Below are positions 45,766 through 54,374 of a DNA stretch of 54,374 bases, in pieces. The stretch comes from Nodosilinea sp. P-1105 (lineage in GTDB: Bacteria > Cyanobacteriota > Cyanobacteriia > Phormidesmidales > Phormidesmidaceae): positions 1 through 54,374 of the forward strand of contig NZ_SMDQ01000037.1 in assembly GCF_012911975.1 (NCBI RefSeq), given 5' to 3'. The notes under the pieces are model-generated. The model did no database searches, was not told the DNA's origin, and saw nothing but the letters and a program-made list of their open reading frames with translations. Made by a program: the position numbers and the translations under genes. The stretch's first letter is position 1, and every line of letters begins with the position of its first letter.

Positions 45766-46014
45766 ATGGCCAAGCCGAAGCACACCCAAGCACATCTGTC
45801 CCGCACTGTACCCAAAGACGAATCAGAATTTTTCAAAAAACGTGAACGGGACTCCATGGAATACTACATGGGGGCCAAGCTGCTAGAGGTGGGGGTTAAC
45901 CCCAAGAACACCATCTACCGCTGGACGTCAGAGATTAAAGGCACCAAAGAAGTGATTACCGTCAGCGCCTATTGGGGCGAGTCGCGGCAAAAAATTGAGG
46001 CGGAAGAGTCATAG
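45766..46014 (+). CDS. Small basic hypothetical protein
   Basis: 82 residues from ATG 45766 (MAKPKHTQAHLSRTVPKDESEFFKKRERDSMEYYMGAKLLEVGVNP), or 86 from ATG 45754. Followed by IYRWTSEIKGTKEVITVSAYWGES. It looks like a compact conserved cyanobacterial protein; no function recognised. Independent of the kinase operon (95-base gap) and convergent with rsmB. Confidence 0.72.
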   Translation: MAKPKHTQAHLSRTVPKDESEFFKKRERDSMEYYMGAKLLEVGVNPKNTIYRWTSEIKGTKEVITVSAYWGESRQKIEAEES

Positions 46015-46039
46015 TCAGACGTTGAAGGCGTCTCCCTCC

Positions 46040-47404
46040 TTACCGCCGTGCTAACTTGGCAATGAAAAAGCCATCTTGATGATGCCGGTGGGGCCAAAGC
46101 TGGAGTCCCTGCTCAGTCATAGAGGCCAACCCAAACGGCAGTTCTAGGGCCAGGGGCTGTATAGCCCAGTCGGAGTGATGCTCAAGGAAGTGCTGAATCA
46201 CCCCTGCATTTTCATCGGGATGCAGGGTACAGGTGGCATAGACCAGATGGCCGTCTGGTTTTGTGCAGCGGGCTCCCTCTGTGAGTAAAGCTAGCTGTAG
46301 GGTAACCAAAGAGGCGATCGCCGCTGGGTGCTGCCGCCAACGGGCATCGGCGTGGCGATGTAGGGTCCCTAGCCCAGAACAGGGGGCATCCACCAGTACC
46401 CGGTCCGCTTGGTGATGGAATTGGGGAAGTTCAGTGCTGTCTCCCAAATGGGTGTGCAGCGTGGTCAACCCTAACCGCTGGCTATTAAGGGTCACTTTGC
46501 GCAGGCGAGAGGCGGTGCGATCGCAGGCCCACACCAGCCCCGTCTCCCCCATCAGTTCCGCTAGATGGGTGGCTTTACCCCCAGGGGCCGCACACATATC
46601 CAGCACCCGGTGTCCGGGTTCGGGGTCCACCACATGCCCCACCAGTTGGGCACTGGCATCCTGTACCGTCCACCACCCTTGGTGGTACCCCGGCAAGCTG
46701 GTCAAGGCCCCTGGAGGTTGGCTTAGCCGCAGTCCCCAAGGCAGCCCCCGCAGACGTTGGGCCGGGATACCCGCCGCCGCCAATGCCCCGAGCACGGTGT
46801 CTACGGTGGTGCGGCTTGGGTTGACGCGCAAGTCGATGGCAGGCACCTGGTTAAACCATTCACAGAGCTGCTCAGCTTCGTCTAAACCCAATTGATCGAC
46901 CCACAGGGCGACTAACCAGTCGGGGTAGCTGTGGCGTACCCCCAGGGCAGTGATAGCATGATTGGGCAGCACCAGGGGATCAGCTCCGGCGGCGGTGGCT
47001 CGATCGTACTGACGCAGGAGACCGTTAACCACCCCTGATAACTTACCCAGACCGTTGGCTTTAGCTAAATCAACGCTAGTGTTGACCGCTGCCGCCGGGG
47101 GCACCGCCTGCAAGTACCGCAGTTGGTATAGGCCAAGGTGCAACACCAACCGCAGTACCGGCGGCTGTTTCTCTGCGGGTTTGGTACCCAGTTGAGTGAT
47201 CAGCCCATCTAGGGTGCGCTGCCGTCGTACGCTACCGTACACCAACGCTGTGACAAAGGCCCGATCTTGAGCCGATAACTCTGGTTGCTTTCCCAAGGCC
47301 CGATGGAGAGCGACATCGGTATAGGCCCCTGCTTGCACCTGTAGTAGGGCATTGAGCGCCACCTGGCGGGCCTGGGTTGGCGGTGAGTCGATCAGATCAG
47401 GCAT
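46040..47404 (-). CDS. rsmB: 16S rRNA m5C967 methyltransferase
   Basis: 454 residues. N-terminal NusB-like RNA-binding domain (ARQVALNALLQVQAGAYTDVALHRAL...RAFVTALVYGSVRRQRTLDGLI), then the SAM domain: VLDMCAAPGGKATHLAELM, ACDRTASRL, VDAPCSGLGTLHRHADARWR and the catalytic VYATCTLHPDENAGVI with both family cysteines. Methylates C967 (E. coli numbering) of 16S rRNA. Normal length. Confidence 0.95.
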   Translation of the reverse strand: MPDLIDSPPTQARQVALNALLQVQAGAYTDVALHRALGKQPELSAQDRAFVTALVYGSVRRQRTLDGLITQLGTKPAEKQPPVLRLVLHLGLYQLRYLQAVPPAAAVNTSVDLAKANGLGKLSGVVNGLLRQYDRATAAGADPLVLPNHAITALGVRHSYPDWLVALWVDQLGLDEAEQLCEWFNQVPAIDLRVNPSRTTVDTVLGALAAAGIPAQRLRGLPWGLRLSQPPGALTSLPGYHQGWWTVQDASAQLVGHVVDPEPGHRVLDMCAAPGGKATHLAELMGETGLVWACDRTASRLRKVTLNSQRLGLTTLHTHLGDSTELPQFHHQADRVLVDAPCSGLGTLHRHADARWRQHPAAIASLVTLQLALLTEGARCTKPDGHLVYATCTLHPDENAGVIQHFLEHHSDWAIQPLALELPFGLASMTEQGLQLWPHRHHQDGFFIAKLARR

Positions 47405-47477
47405 GGGGGTAGATAGCAGTGGAACAGAGGCGATAGGACTAGTACTTGACCAAGTTGATTTTGATCGCCTTTAACGG

Positions 47478-47568
47478 TTCAGGGCTCGGGGTAAACGGTT
47501 GAAGGCAGACCGTATACCTCACAGCTTTTACCTTGCACCGTGTACCTTACACCGTGTAACTACCAAGC
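47478..47568. repeat. Degenerate 7/14-base repeats
   Basis: ACCGTGTACCTTAC-like 14-mers (two heptamers) recur near 47536-47568, with looser heptamers (AACGGTT) before. Lies between rsmB and the petN operon end. Confidence 0.6.
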
Positions 47569-47590
47569 CACTCTCAACCATAATCAACGT

Positions 47591-47773
47591 CTAGCGCTTA
47601 CCCCCCGATTTGGCCTTAGCCGCTTTAGTGGCGTCTTGGTCACGCTTGCGGCGGCGACGATCGCGCCAGTCAGCCGCCGTAAGATAAATCACGCCACCGG
47701 TAACCACCACCATTAGCACTAGGGCCAACGTGGCAAGAATGCTAAATGCCTGGGATTGCATTGTGGCTTCCAT
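47591..47773 (-). CDS. Small single-pass membrane protein behind petN
   Basis: 60 residues from ATG 47773, or 56 from ATG 47761, which has GGAAG five bases upstream. One membrane helix (FSILATLALVLMVVVTGGVIYL) is followed by TAADWRDRRRRKRDQDATKAAKAKSGGKR, a strongly basic tail. Only 24 or 36 bases separate it from the petN stop on the same strand, so the two are probably one transcript. I recall similar small cyanobacterial proteins, but no function. Confidence 0.72.
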   Translation of the reverse strand: MEATMQSQAFSILATLALVLMVVVTGGVIYLTAADWRDRRRRKRDQDATKAAKAKSGGKR

Positions 47774-47797
47774 AACAGAACCAAAAACCAAACGTTT

Positions 47798-47887
47798 CTA
47801 AAACCCGTTACGGCCCCAAACCACCATCGATAACGAAAAGGTGAACACCACCAGTAGTGAAACCCAGCCCAGCGTCAAGATATCCAT
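47798..47887 (-). CDS. petN: Cytochrome b6f complex subunit PetN
   Basis: 29 residues: [20 protein letters not shown] then MVVWGRNGF, a near-exact match to PetN, the essential small single-helix subunit of the cytochrome b6f complex. The usual sequence has FTWS where this has FTFS. It is too short to be picked by length-based gene calls. Transcribed leftward, with the small basic membrane protein next. Confidence 0.96.
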   Translation of the reverse strand: MDILTLGWVSLLVVFTFSLSMVVWGRNGF

Positions 47888-47983
47888 AAGTCCAGTTCAG
47901 TAAACGTACGACAACACAGCTATTTTTATCATACGGTAAAGGCTACCGTTCAACCCCTGTTAACCATCACCGTCACCGACATC

Positions 47984-48460
47984 ATGCAAAACTGGTATTT
48001 CCCTGGGGATCCCGATCGGGTGGAATCGCTCAAAGCCGCTAGTTTAACTGGCGCGATCGCTGGTCTGGTGGGGGCGGTGATACTGCTGGCCCATCGAGGT
48101 GTCTCCCTCGGTTGGGTGGCCGCTTTGGGTTCAGTGACTGGCGGCTTCAGTGGCGGCACCTTTTGGGTCAGTGTGGCTATTGCCACTGTCTCGGGTAGTT
48201 TGTTTGGGGTCACCTATCGCTACGCCGTCCGCCAAGACCATAATCTGCAAATTCAAGCGGGGGTGATCTTGGCCTTTAGTGTGGTGCGTGGTCTGGCCTT
48301 GGTAAATGTGGCGGCCGCCCTGGAGTTGTCTGGCTGGCCGTTTCTGGCGGCTGGGTTAGAAAGTCTGCTGCTGTTCGCCCTGTCCGGGGGTGCTTTGGAG
48401 TGGGCGATGGGGCGGAAATGGGTTGGTCGGGTCAAGGGGGGACGGAGTTTTGAATGTTGA
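47984..48460 (+). CDS. Gly/Ala-rich multi-pass membrane protein
   Basis: 158 residues, mostly membrane: SLTGAIAGLVGAVILLA, GWVAALGSVTGGFSGGTFWVSVAIATVSGSLFGV, AGVILAFSVVRGLALVNVAAAL, FLAAGLESLLLFALSGGALEW. Three to four helices with many small residues. Divergent from petN with about 95 bases between the starts. No family recognised with certainty. The stop codon and last residues (FEC) fall inside a TGAATGT heptamer array, so that repeat now defines its C-terminus. Confidence 0.75.
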   Translation: MQNWYFPGDPDRVESLKAASLTGAIAGLVGAVILLAHRGVSLGWVAALGSVTGGFSGGTFWVSVAIATVSGSLFGVTYRYAVRQDHNLQIQAGVILAFSVVRGLALVNVAAALELSGWPFLAAGLESLLLFALSGGALEWAMGRKWVGRVKGGRSFEC

Positions 48461-48478
48461 ATGTTGAATGTTGAATTC
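48451..48478. repeat. Heptameric tandem repeat (TGAATGT)
   Basis: TGAATGT three times and a variant TGAATTC. It overlaps the end of the membrane protein gene, whose TGA stop is provided by the second unit. Confidence 0.88.
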
Positions 48479-48608
48479 GTAGCGTGGGTTTGGCGGGTAG
48501 GGGTGACGGGGTGGGGTGAATTCGGGTATCCACCCTCCCCATAGTGCCCCTAGGCCACACAACTAGCTACAATCAGATATACAGCAGTGAAAAAAGTAGC
48601 TTTCCCCC

Positions 48609-49214
48609 ATGATCCCAACCGTTATTGAACAATCCGGCCGTGGTGAGCGCGCATTTGATATTTATTCTCGCCTGTTGCGGGAGCGGATTATTTTTCTGGG
48701 TCAGGAAGTGACCTCCGATTCCGCTAACCTGATTGTGGCCCAGATGCTGTTTCTAGAAGCTGAGGATCCTGAAAAAGATATTTACCTGTACATCAACTCC
48801 CCTGGGGGGTCGGTGACGGCAGGTCTCGGCATTTACGACACCATGAATCACATTCGGCCCCAGGTGTGCACCATTTGTGTAGGGTTGGCGGCAAGCATGG
48901 GAGCGTTCCTGCTGGCGGCAGGCGAACAGGGTAAGCGGATGAGCCTGCCCAATTCCCGCATCATGATTCACCAACCCCTGGGAGGGGCTCAAGGGCAAGC
49001 GACAGATATTGAAATTCAAGCCAAGGAAATCCTGTATTTAAAGCAGCGGCTGAACGAAGCTCTGGCTAAAAATACTGGTAAATCCCTGGACAAGATTGCC
49101 GAAGATACTGAGCGAGACTTCTTTATGAGTCCTCAAGAGGCAGTGGATTACGGATTGATTGATCAGGTGATTGATCGGACCTCAGTGGGCAGCCGCCCCA
49201 TGGCCGTAATGTAA
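48609..49214 (+). CDS. clpP: ATP-dependent Clp protease proteolytic subunit
   Basis: 201 residues. The serine protease triad is present: Ser in [11 protein letters not shown], His in IMIHQPLGG, Asp in [41 protein letters not shown] is the usual start. Cyanobacteria have several ClpP and a catalytically dead ClpR; the intact triad marks this as a ClpP. It is alone on its strand, so not the clpP-clpR operon type. Confidence 0.95.
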   Translation: MIPTVIEQSGRGERAFDIYSRLLRERIIFLGQEVTSDSANLIVAQMLFLEAEDPEKDIYLYINSPGGSVTAGLGIYDTMNHIRPQVCTICVGLAASMGAFLLAAGEQGKRMSLPNSRIMIHQPLGGAQGQATDIEIQAKEILYLKQRLNEALAKNTGKSLDKIAEDTERDFFMSPQEAVDYGLIDQVIDRTSVGSRPMAVM

Positions 49215-49316
49215 GTCCAGTTTGGCGGGGCCAGGGAGTCGATGGGCCTGGTCTGGCCCGAAACAGGTTACAGGCGAATAGGCGAAACGATCTAGCGATG
49301 ACTTGTTAGGCCACCC

Positions 49317-50069
49317 CTAAGGATGACTTGGGGATGGCTGTGCTTCTAGGTAAAGCAAAAACTCAAGCAGTTCTTCGTCAGTAAGGTCATGGCGCGATCG
49401 CTTACCGTAGGTTTTTTCCAAAAATTCGCGGCCTTGGTTAACGTCCCAGCCTAACCGCTGCAGTTCTACATCGGTCTGGGCAATAATATCGGAGAGATCC
49501 ACGGGCGCAGCGGCCTCGATCGGCAAGCTCGGTATTGGCGGCGGGGTCTGGTCTGTCGCAGGCTGCTCTGGGGGGGCTAGGTCTGGGGCTGGTAAAGGAC
49601 TGATTTGGGCCGCAGGGGGCGTTGCCAGGGTCAGTGGGGTTGGCGATCGCGGCGACTCCTCTAGAGCAGAGACAGCTGCATTGGGTATAGCGGTGACGGA
49701 TGGTGTCACTGGGGAGGCAGTTGTGGTTGGAGGGGGTGTTTGTTCATGGCCTAGGGGCGTTTCTGTGTGCAGCGAGGAATGGTGGGACTGGGGCTCTAGG
49801 ACAGATGGCACCGAGTCTGAAGCCAGAGGTTCAGCCCCATCTTGGACAGACAGACCCGAGCGCTCTAAGGCTCGGATACAGGCTTGGTCTTCTGCGGTTT
49901 CTACCGTTTTATGGGCCGCGAGTCCAGTACCCAGGGTGTGGCCATCAATCATAACGACTACCCGGACCAGGTACTGCTCATGGTGGATGGTCAATAGCTC
50001 CGAGACTAGGCTACCCGTTGGGTGTTGCTGCCTAAATGCGGTCAAAAGTGAGCTCAGCACGCTGGACAA
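49317..50069 (-). CDS. dsRBD-like protein with proline-rich linker
   Basis: 250 residues in three parts. The N-terminal about 70 residues (QYLVRVVVMIDGHTLGTGLAAHKTVETAEDQACIRALERSGL) follow a double-stranded-RNA-binding pattern of strands, GxG and a final helix. Residues about 75-185 are Pro/Thr-rich and disordered. The C-terminal part (IIAQTDVELQRLGWDVNQGREFLEKTYGKRSRHDLTDEELLEFLLYLE) is a helical module I associate with the tail of Rad52-like cyanobacterial proteins. A nucleic-acid role is likely, but unproven. Confidence 0.7.
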   Translation of the reverse strand: MSSVLSSLLTAFRQQHPTGSLVSELLTIHHEQYLVRVVVMIDGHTLGTGLAAHKTVETAEDQACIRALERSGLSVQDGAEPLASDSVPSVLEPQSHHSSLHTETPLGHEQTPPPTTTASPVTPSVTAIPNAAVSALEESPRSPTPLTLATPPAAQISPLPAPDLAPPEQPATDQTPPPIPSLPIEAAAPVDLSDIIAQTDVELQRLGWDVNQGREFLEKTYGKRSRHDLTDEELLEFLLYLEAQPSPSHP

Positions 50070-50235
50070 GACTCCGCCTAGGGAAAGTATTTTGATCTAT
50101 TCTTCCGATCTATTCTAAAGAAGCAGGGCACGTTAGACTGAAGCCTACCCTAGGAAAACTTACCTGCCCCTGTTTCCGAGCTCAATAGCCTAGAGCGGGA
50201 TACTTTTTTGATGGAATACGCTAAAGCTGAACCGA

Positions 50236-51063
50236 ATGCTAGATCGACTGCTTGATATCTCGACTAACTTTGGGGTTGACACCCTGCTGCTGTTGCCAGT
50301 GCTGATTATCCTGGAGGCAGTTTTGTCGGCTGACAATGCCATTGCCCTAGCCGCCATTGCCCAAGGGCTAGAGGACGAGAAAATTCAGCGGCGAGCATTG
50401 AATTTCGGCTTGATGCTGGCCTTTGGGTTACGGGTAGGATTGATTTTAACTGCAGGCTGGGTGCTACGGTTTTGGCAGTTTGAGGTGATGGGGGCAGCTT
50501 ACTTGCTGTGGTTGGTGTTTAAGCACTTTACATCGGAAACAGACGATGAGTCTCACCACCATGGCCCCCGGTTTAATACCATCCTGCAGGCCATCCCCGT
50601 AATTGCATTTACAGATCTAGCCTTTTCGTTGGACAGCGTCACCACGGCGTTGGCCCTGTCTAAGGATGTGGTCGTCATTTTGATGGGGGGGACAATTGGC
50701 ATTATTACCCTGCGGTTTATGGCCGGGTTATTTATTCGTTGGCTAGATGAATTTGAGCACTTAGAGGATGCTGGTTTTATCACCGTCGCTTTTGTGGGCA
50801 TTCGTCTACTGGTGCGCGTGATTGATCCGAGTTTGGTACCGCCGGAATGGGTGATGGTGGCGATGGTGGCGGTCGTGTTTGCCTGGGGGTTTTCTAAGCG
50901 CACCGAAGCGGATGATGAGGCTCTAGAGGAAAAGAATCAATCCTCCGGTCATCGGTTGAACGGAAATGGCAAAGCGCCCATTTTGGCGGATGACGTGGCC
51001 TACACAGAGGACACTACCCTGGCCGGAGATGACACAGAAGTGAATGTGGCTGAACCCTCTTAG
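50236..51063 (+). CDS. TerC-family membrane protein
   Basis: 275 residues. Seven or so helices with the TerC signatures: EAVLSADNAIALAAIA (acidic Asp-Asn in the membrane), IPVIAFTDLAFSLDSVTTALALS and FVGIRLLVRVIDPS. TerC proteins export manganese or other metals in bacteria, and the chloroplast/cyanobacterial relatives are tied to thylakoid assembly. The last about 50 residues are a soluble acidic tail. ATG 50236 fits the family start (MLDRLLDISTNFGVDTLLLL). Confidence 0.88.
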   Translation: MLDRLLDISTNFGVDTLLLLPVLIILEAVLSADNAIALAAIAQGLEDEKIQRRALNFGLMLAFGLRVGLILTAGWVLRFWQFEVMGAAYLLWLVFKHFTSETDDESHHHGPRFNTILQAIPVIAFTDLAFSLDSVTTALALSKDVVVILMGGTIGIITLRFMAGLFIRWLDEFEHLEDAGFITVAFVGIRLLVRVIDPSLVPPEWVMVAMVAVVFAWGFSKRTEADDEALEEKNQSSGHRLNGNGKAPILADDVAYTEDTTLAGDDTEVNVAEPS

Positions 51064-51094
51064 CGCGTTCTCAAGCTTCAACAGTGACACTACG

Positions 51095-51955
51095 TCACCG
51101 AGGCTCGTACTCGGGAGATGTGCACCAATCGCTCCAGCCACCGACATAAAGTTGGCCCATGGGCTTACCGGCCAGAGTCTGAGCCAGCAGGTTGACGCAG
51201 GCGGTAACCCCTGAACCACAGTAGACCATGACCGATTGGGCGGCGTCTAACCCAGCCCAATGCTGAGCCAAGTCGGTTGGGGACCGCATCCACCCGCCAG
51301 GGCTTGACACATCTTGCCAAAAGTAATTAGTGGCCCCAGGGATATGACCTGCCACTGGATCAATTGGCTCCACGTCACCCCGGTAGCGTTCTGGCGATCG
51401 CGAATCGATCAGTAAGATCCCTGGGCTGTCTTTTCTATGGCTGACACCATGGCGATCGACCACCATCGCTGGCTTGGGACAAGGTACGAATTGTCCTGTC
51501 TTTGGCCGAGGTCCGTCCTGACTGACCGGGTATCCGGCCTGTACCCAGCCCTGCCAGCCGCCGTCCAGTACTGCAACTCGATCGTGACCAAGGTACTTCA
51601 GCAACCACCAGAGGCGAGCCGCAAAGGCAAAGCGTGAGTCGTCATAGGCCACTACCCAGGTGGGGGCGACATCGGCATCGCCCTGGGCGGCAGACGTCAC
51701 CCCCATGGCGGTTAGCCGCTGGCTGAAACGCTGGATATCGGGTAGGGGATGACGCCCCCCGTGGGGTTGGGCTGGATTGGAGAGGTCTTGGTTCAGGTCT
51801 AAGTAGTAGGCTCCAGGAATATGGGCCGTTTGATAGTGTTGACGCCCCTGGCTGGGGTTTGCCAGGGCAAAGCGACAGTCGGCTACGACCACCCGTTTGT
51901 CGTCCAGATGGGCCGCCAGCCAGGCGGGAGATACCAGGTTCATGGGATAGGTCAT
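51095..51955 (-). CDS. Thiosulfate/3-mercaptopyruvate sulfurtransferase
   Basis: 286 residues with two rhodanese domains. N-terminal: LVSPAWLAAHLDDKRVVVADCRFAL...HIPGAYYLDLNQDL. C-terminal: LLIDSRSPERYRGDVEPIDPVAGHIPGATNYFW with the active-site loop VYCGSGVTAC (catalytic Cys). The CGSGVTA loop suggests a mercaptopyruvate-type enzyme. Convergent with terC and 32 bases away. Confidence 0.9.
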   Translation of the reverse strand: MTYPMNLVSPAWLAAHLDDKRVVVADCRFALANPSQGRQHYQTAHIPGAYYLDLNQDLSNPAQPHGGRHPLPDIQRFSQRLTAMGVTSAAQGDADVAPTWVVAYDDSRFAFAARLWWLLKYLGHDRVAVLDGGWQGWVQAGYPVSQDGPRPKTGQFVPCPKPAMVVDRHGVSHRKDSPGILLIDSRSPERYRGDVEPIDPVAGHIPGATNYFWQDVSSPGGWMRSPTDLAQHWAGLDAAQSVMVYCGSGVTACVNLLAQTLAGKPMGQLYVGGWSDWCTSPEYEPR

Positions 51956-52009
51956 AGGCTATGCTGCAGAAAAGCGACAGTGCTAACTTTAGAACGCCGA
52001 CATACAAAA

Positions 52010-52082
52010 GGTGTGCGGTGCATGGCTTACGATAAACGGTACACGGCTTGCCTTAAACCGCTTACCATGAACCGTGAACCCT
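52010..52082. repeat. Degenerate heptameric repeat (GAACCGT type)
   Basis: Loose 7-base periodicity (AAACGGT, ACACGGC, AAACCGC, GAACCGT, GAACCCT) between the sulfurtransferase and dnaK, related to the array at 6362 in reverse complement. Confidence 0.6.
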
Positions 52083-52133
52083 AAGCCACATCTCCCGTCA
52101 TTATTTCTTTGACTGAGCACTAGTGCCCAGCCA

Positions 52134-52166
52134 AAAAAAGGCGGATGGTACTAACCATCCGCCTTT
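52134..52166 (-). terminator. Intrinsic terminator of dnaK
   Basis: On the minus strand AAAGGCGGATGG, loop TTAGTA, CCATCCGCC, then TTTTTTT. Perfect 12-bp stem, 44 bases after the dnaK stop. Confidence 0.93.
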
Positions 52167-52209
52167 CTATCTTGCTAGCCGGAGCAAGGTCGAGGGCTAA
52201 GCTCTAAAA

Positions 52210-54120
52210 CTACTTGGACTCAGGTTCAGAGAACTCAGCATCAATCACATCGTCCTCACCACCAGTGCTACCACTGTCGGCGGCAGCGTCAGGACCTGGG
52301 GCTTCAGCCCCCTCGCCACCGGCTTGCTGGTACAGGTTAGTGCTGATACTGTACAGGGTTTGCTGGAGTTCGCTAGTGAGTGACTTGATGGTGTCAAAGT
52401 CTTCTGCGGCGATCGCATCTTTCAGCGACTGGATTTGCCCTTCAGCTTTTTCCTTCTCGGCAGCAGGCACTTTATCACCCATGTCAGCCAGCTGTTTTTC
52501 CGCCTGGTAGGTGAGCGAGTCCGCCTGGTTCTTCACGTCAATGCGTTCGCGCCGCTCTTTGTCAGCCGCAGAGTTGGCTTCGGCATCCTTAACCATCCGG
52601 TCGACTTCAGACTCATCCAGGGTCGAGGCCCCAGAAATGGTAATGGTCTGCTCTTTACCAGTGCCCTTATCTTTAGCGGTGACATTGAGAATGCCGTTGG
52701 CATCGATGTCAAAAATCACCTCGATTTGGGGCACACCGCGCGGAGCCGGAGGGATACCAGACAGCTGGAAGGTGCCCAGACTCTTGTTGTCGCTGGCCAT
52801 TTCCCGCTCACCCTGGAGCACTTTGATCTCCACGTTGGTCTGGCCATCTTGGGCGGTGGAGAAGACCTCAGACTTTTTGGTGGGAATGGTGGTATTCCGG
52901 GGAATTAGTTTGGTCATCACCCCGCCCAGGGTTTCCACCCCTAAAGATAGGGGAGTAACATCTAACAGCAGAATGTCTTTGACTTCCCCAGCCAGTACGC
53001 CCCCCTGGATAGCGGCACCAATGGCCACCACTTCGTCAGGGTTCACGGTTTCGTTGGGGTCTTTATCCAGGGTACGCTTCACCACATCCTTAATCGCCGG
53101 AATCCGGGTGGAACCACCCACCAACACCACCTCGTCGATGGCGCTCTTGGCGACTTTGGCATCCTTCAGGGCCTGCTCCACAGGAATGCGGCAGCGATCG
53201 ATTAGATCAGCGCACAGTTCCTCAAATTTGGCCCGGGTCAGGGTCATCTCCAGGTGCTTGGGACCATCTTGGGTGGCGGTAATAAAAGGCAGGTTGATTT
53301 CTGCTTGGGTGACGCTAGAGAGCTCAATTTTGGCTTTCTCCGCTGCTTCGGTGAGCCGCTGCAGGGCCTGCTTATCCTTCCGCAGGTCAATGCCTTCTAG
53401 TTTCTGGAACTCCGCCGCTAGAAAGTCAACGATCTTTTTGTCAAAATCGTCGCCGCCCAGGTGGGTATCCCCAGAGGTGGCCAACACTTCAAACACACCG
53501 TCGCCCACTTCCAGGATGGAAACGTCGAAAGTCCCCCCCCCTAGGTCAAATACCAGGATGGTTTCGTTGCTCTTGCGATCGAGGCCATAGGCCAACGAAG
53601 CGGCGGTAGGCTCGTTGATGATCCGCAACACTTCTAGACCAGCAATTTTACCGGCGTCCTTGGTGGCTTGCCGCTGGGAGTCGTTGAAGTAGGCGGGTAC
53701 AGTAATCACCGCCTGGGTGACCTTTTCGCCTAAATATTTACCGGCATCATCGGCTAGCTTACGCAGCACTTGGGCTGAAATTTCCTCTGGGGCGAATTGC
53801 TGACCCGCCTGGGGGCAGTCAATTTTGACATTGTTGCCAACGTTAACAACTTTGTAAGCCACCTCTGTCGATTCAGTTTTGACTTCGTCAAAGCGGCGAC
53901 CAATGAAGCGCTTAACAGAATAAAAGGTGTTATCGGGGTTCATTACCGCCTGGCGCTTGGCAATTTGCCCCACCAGGCGATCGCCATTTTTGGCATAGGC
54001 GACAACCGATGGCGTAGTCCGAAAGCCTTCAGCGTTAGCAATAACGGTGGGTTTCCCCCCTTCCATAACGGCGACCACCGAGTTGGTGGTCCCTAGGTCG
54101 ATTCCTACTACTTTTCCCAT
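52210..54120 (-). CDS. dnaK: Molecular chaperone DnaK (Hsp70)
   Basis: 636 residues. ATPase domain motifs [69 protein letters not shown]; linker [17 protein letters not shown]; substrate domain; and the C-terminal EDDVIDAEF typical of DnaK2-type proteins. Cyanobacteria carry several dnaK copies; this has the canonical, DnaJ-interacting end. No CIRCE element (TTAGCACTC-N9-GAGTGCTAA) precedes it, so HrcA control is not apparent. Confidence 0.97.
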   Translation of the reverse strand: MGKVVGIDLGTTNSVVAVMEGGKPTVIANAEGFRTTPSVVAYAKNGDRLVGQIAKRQAVMNPDNTFYSVKRFIGRRFDEVKTESTEVAYKVVNVGNNVKIDCPQAGQQFAPEEISAQVLRKLADDAGKYLGEKVTQAVITVPAYFNDSQRQATKDAGKIAGLEVLRIINEPTAASLAYGLDRKSNETILVFDLGGGTFDVSILEVGDGVFEVLATSGDTHLGGDDFDKKIVDFLAAEFQKLEGIDLRKDKQALQRLTEAAEKAKIELSSVTQAEINLPFITATQDGPKHLEMTLTRAKFEELCADLIDRCRIPVEQALKDAKVAKSAIDEVVLVGGSTRIPAIKDVVKRTLDKDPNETVNPDEVVAIGAAIQGGVLAGEVKDILLLDVTPLSLGVETLGGVMTKLIPRNTTIPTKKSEVFSTAQDGQTNVEIKVLQGEREMASDNKSLGTFQLSGIPPAPRGVPQIEVIFDIDANGILNVTAKDKGTGKEQTITISGASTLDESEVDRMVKDAEANSAADKERRERIDVKNQADSLTYQAEKQLADMGDKVPAAEKEKAEGQIQSLKDAIAAEDFDTIKSLTSELQQTLYSISTNLYQQAGGEGAEAPGPDAAADSGSTGGEDDVIDAEFSEPESK

Positions 54121-54374
54121 ACTTTTTTTGCTCCGGCTTGACAGCTATATCTATAGTGCTGGCAAAGCCTGATTCTCTGAAGGGGGGGATACCGAACCGT
54201 TCGAGGCGGTGTTTGCGGCGGGATGGGAGGTGGGGGGATGGGGGGATGGGGGGATGGGGGGGTTTTGGATTTTGGATTTTGAATTTTGAATTGAAACCGT
54301 AGATACTGTGTTGGCCTTGGGGTGTCAAGGGGTCGCTGCCGCTGATTTAGGTGGCAGCAACTTAGACGGGTCGT
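54121..54374. promoter_or_regulatory. dnaK upstream region with repeats
   Basis: The first about 50 bases before the dnaK start (toward higher coordinates) are A+T-richer (TATAGATATAG on the minus strand) and may hold the -10 region. Further out are an octamer array of type ATGGGGGG (about 54231-54262) and a heptamer array TTTTGGA/TTTTGAA (54263-54290). Confidence 0.5.

Noticed and set aside
49225-49260. Terminator after clpP
   Set aside because: GGGCCAG/CTGGCCC can pair over a long loop, but no U tract follows.
50100-50235. Possible yybP-ykoY manganese riboswitch before the TerC gene
   Set aside because: TerC genes often have one, but the conserved core segments are not present; only a weak, imperfect stem is seen.
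52511-53590. 359-codon open frame antisense to dnaK
   Set aside because: Ser/Arg/Pro-rich product typical of the antisense strand of a conserved gene; dnaK is intact opposite.
54121-54374. CIRCE heat-shock operator before dnaK
   Set aside because: No TTAGCACTC-N9-GAGTGCTAA match in the available upstream sequence.

Overview
The window is a piece of a cyanobacterial chromosome. It carries psaE (photosystem I), petN (cytochrome b6f), ndhO (NDH-1), cpcT (phycobilin lyase), an operon matching the photosystem II assembly (PAP) operon of Synechocystis, GUN4- and CGLD27-family proteins, and many GCGATCGC (HIP1) octamers. Heptameric tandem repeats lie in many intergenic spaces. The GC-rich coding style (about 60% where I counted) fits a filamentous Leptolyngbya/Nodosilinea-type lineage, but the genus is inference.

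Layout. 1-5.2 kb: G-rich octamer array, recR (probable ATT start), a membrane-anchored coiled-coil protein, yqeK-rsfS, a CGLD27 protein, asparaginase. 5.2-5.6 kb: initiator tRNA-fMet interrupted by a 246-nt group I intron without an endonuclease gene, then a terminator. 5.7-13.2 kb: methyltransferase, TraB/GumN protein, RND efflux pair, GUN4-domain protein, single-pass membrane protein. 13.6-20 kb: metallophosphatase plus a 34-aa membrane peptide, guaA, a voltage-gated-type potassium channel, a RelE/ParE toxin-antitoxin pair, uvrB. 20-26.6 kb: cpcT, leuS with an AT-richer in-frame insert of about 180 codons, and phoX preceded by 22-bp-spaced direct repeats. 26.6-31.6 kb: small protein, second metallophosphatase, CHAD protein plus pyruvate-kinase-like protein, YHS lipoprotein.

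31.7-37.1 kb is a scarred accessory region. It holds a phoX fragment, a partial second tRNA-Ser(UGA), small proteins, an XRE regulator with iterated upstream sites, an internally deleted gene, a GH63-type glycosidase operon, and finally the intact tRNA-Ser(UGA). The two tRNA-Ser sequences could be the ends of a decayed integrated element. 37.5-41.1 kb: ECF sigma factor sigG with an anti-sigma-like partner, nested repeats, ndhO, mutM, a MITE-like element, psaE. 41.5-45.7 kb: five-gene PAP-type operon (V4R protein, short-motif protein, bilin-less phycobilisome-fold protein, V4R protein, SpkG-like kinase) lacking the ferredoxin genes of the Synechocystis version. 45.7-54.4 kb: small protein, rsmB, petN with a small membrane protein, a membrane protein, clpP, a dsRBD-like protein, TerC, sulfurtransferase, dnaK with its terminator.

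The best candidates for something undescribed are the LeuRS insert, the tRNA-Ser-bounded relic island with its regulator and iterated sites, the small membrane protein behind petN, and the CHAD/pyruvate-kinase-like module. Functions are from family recognition by eye; no database search was possible.
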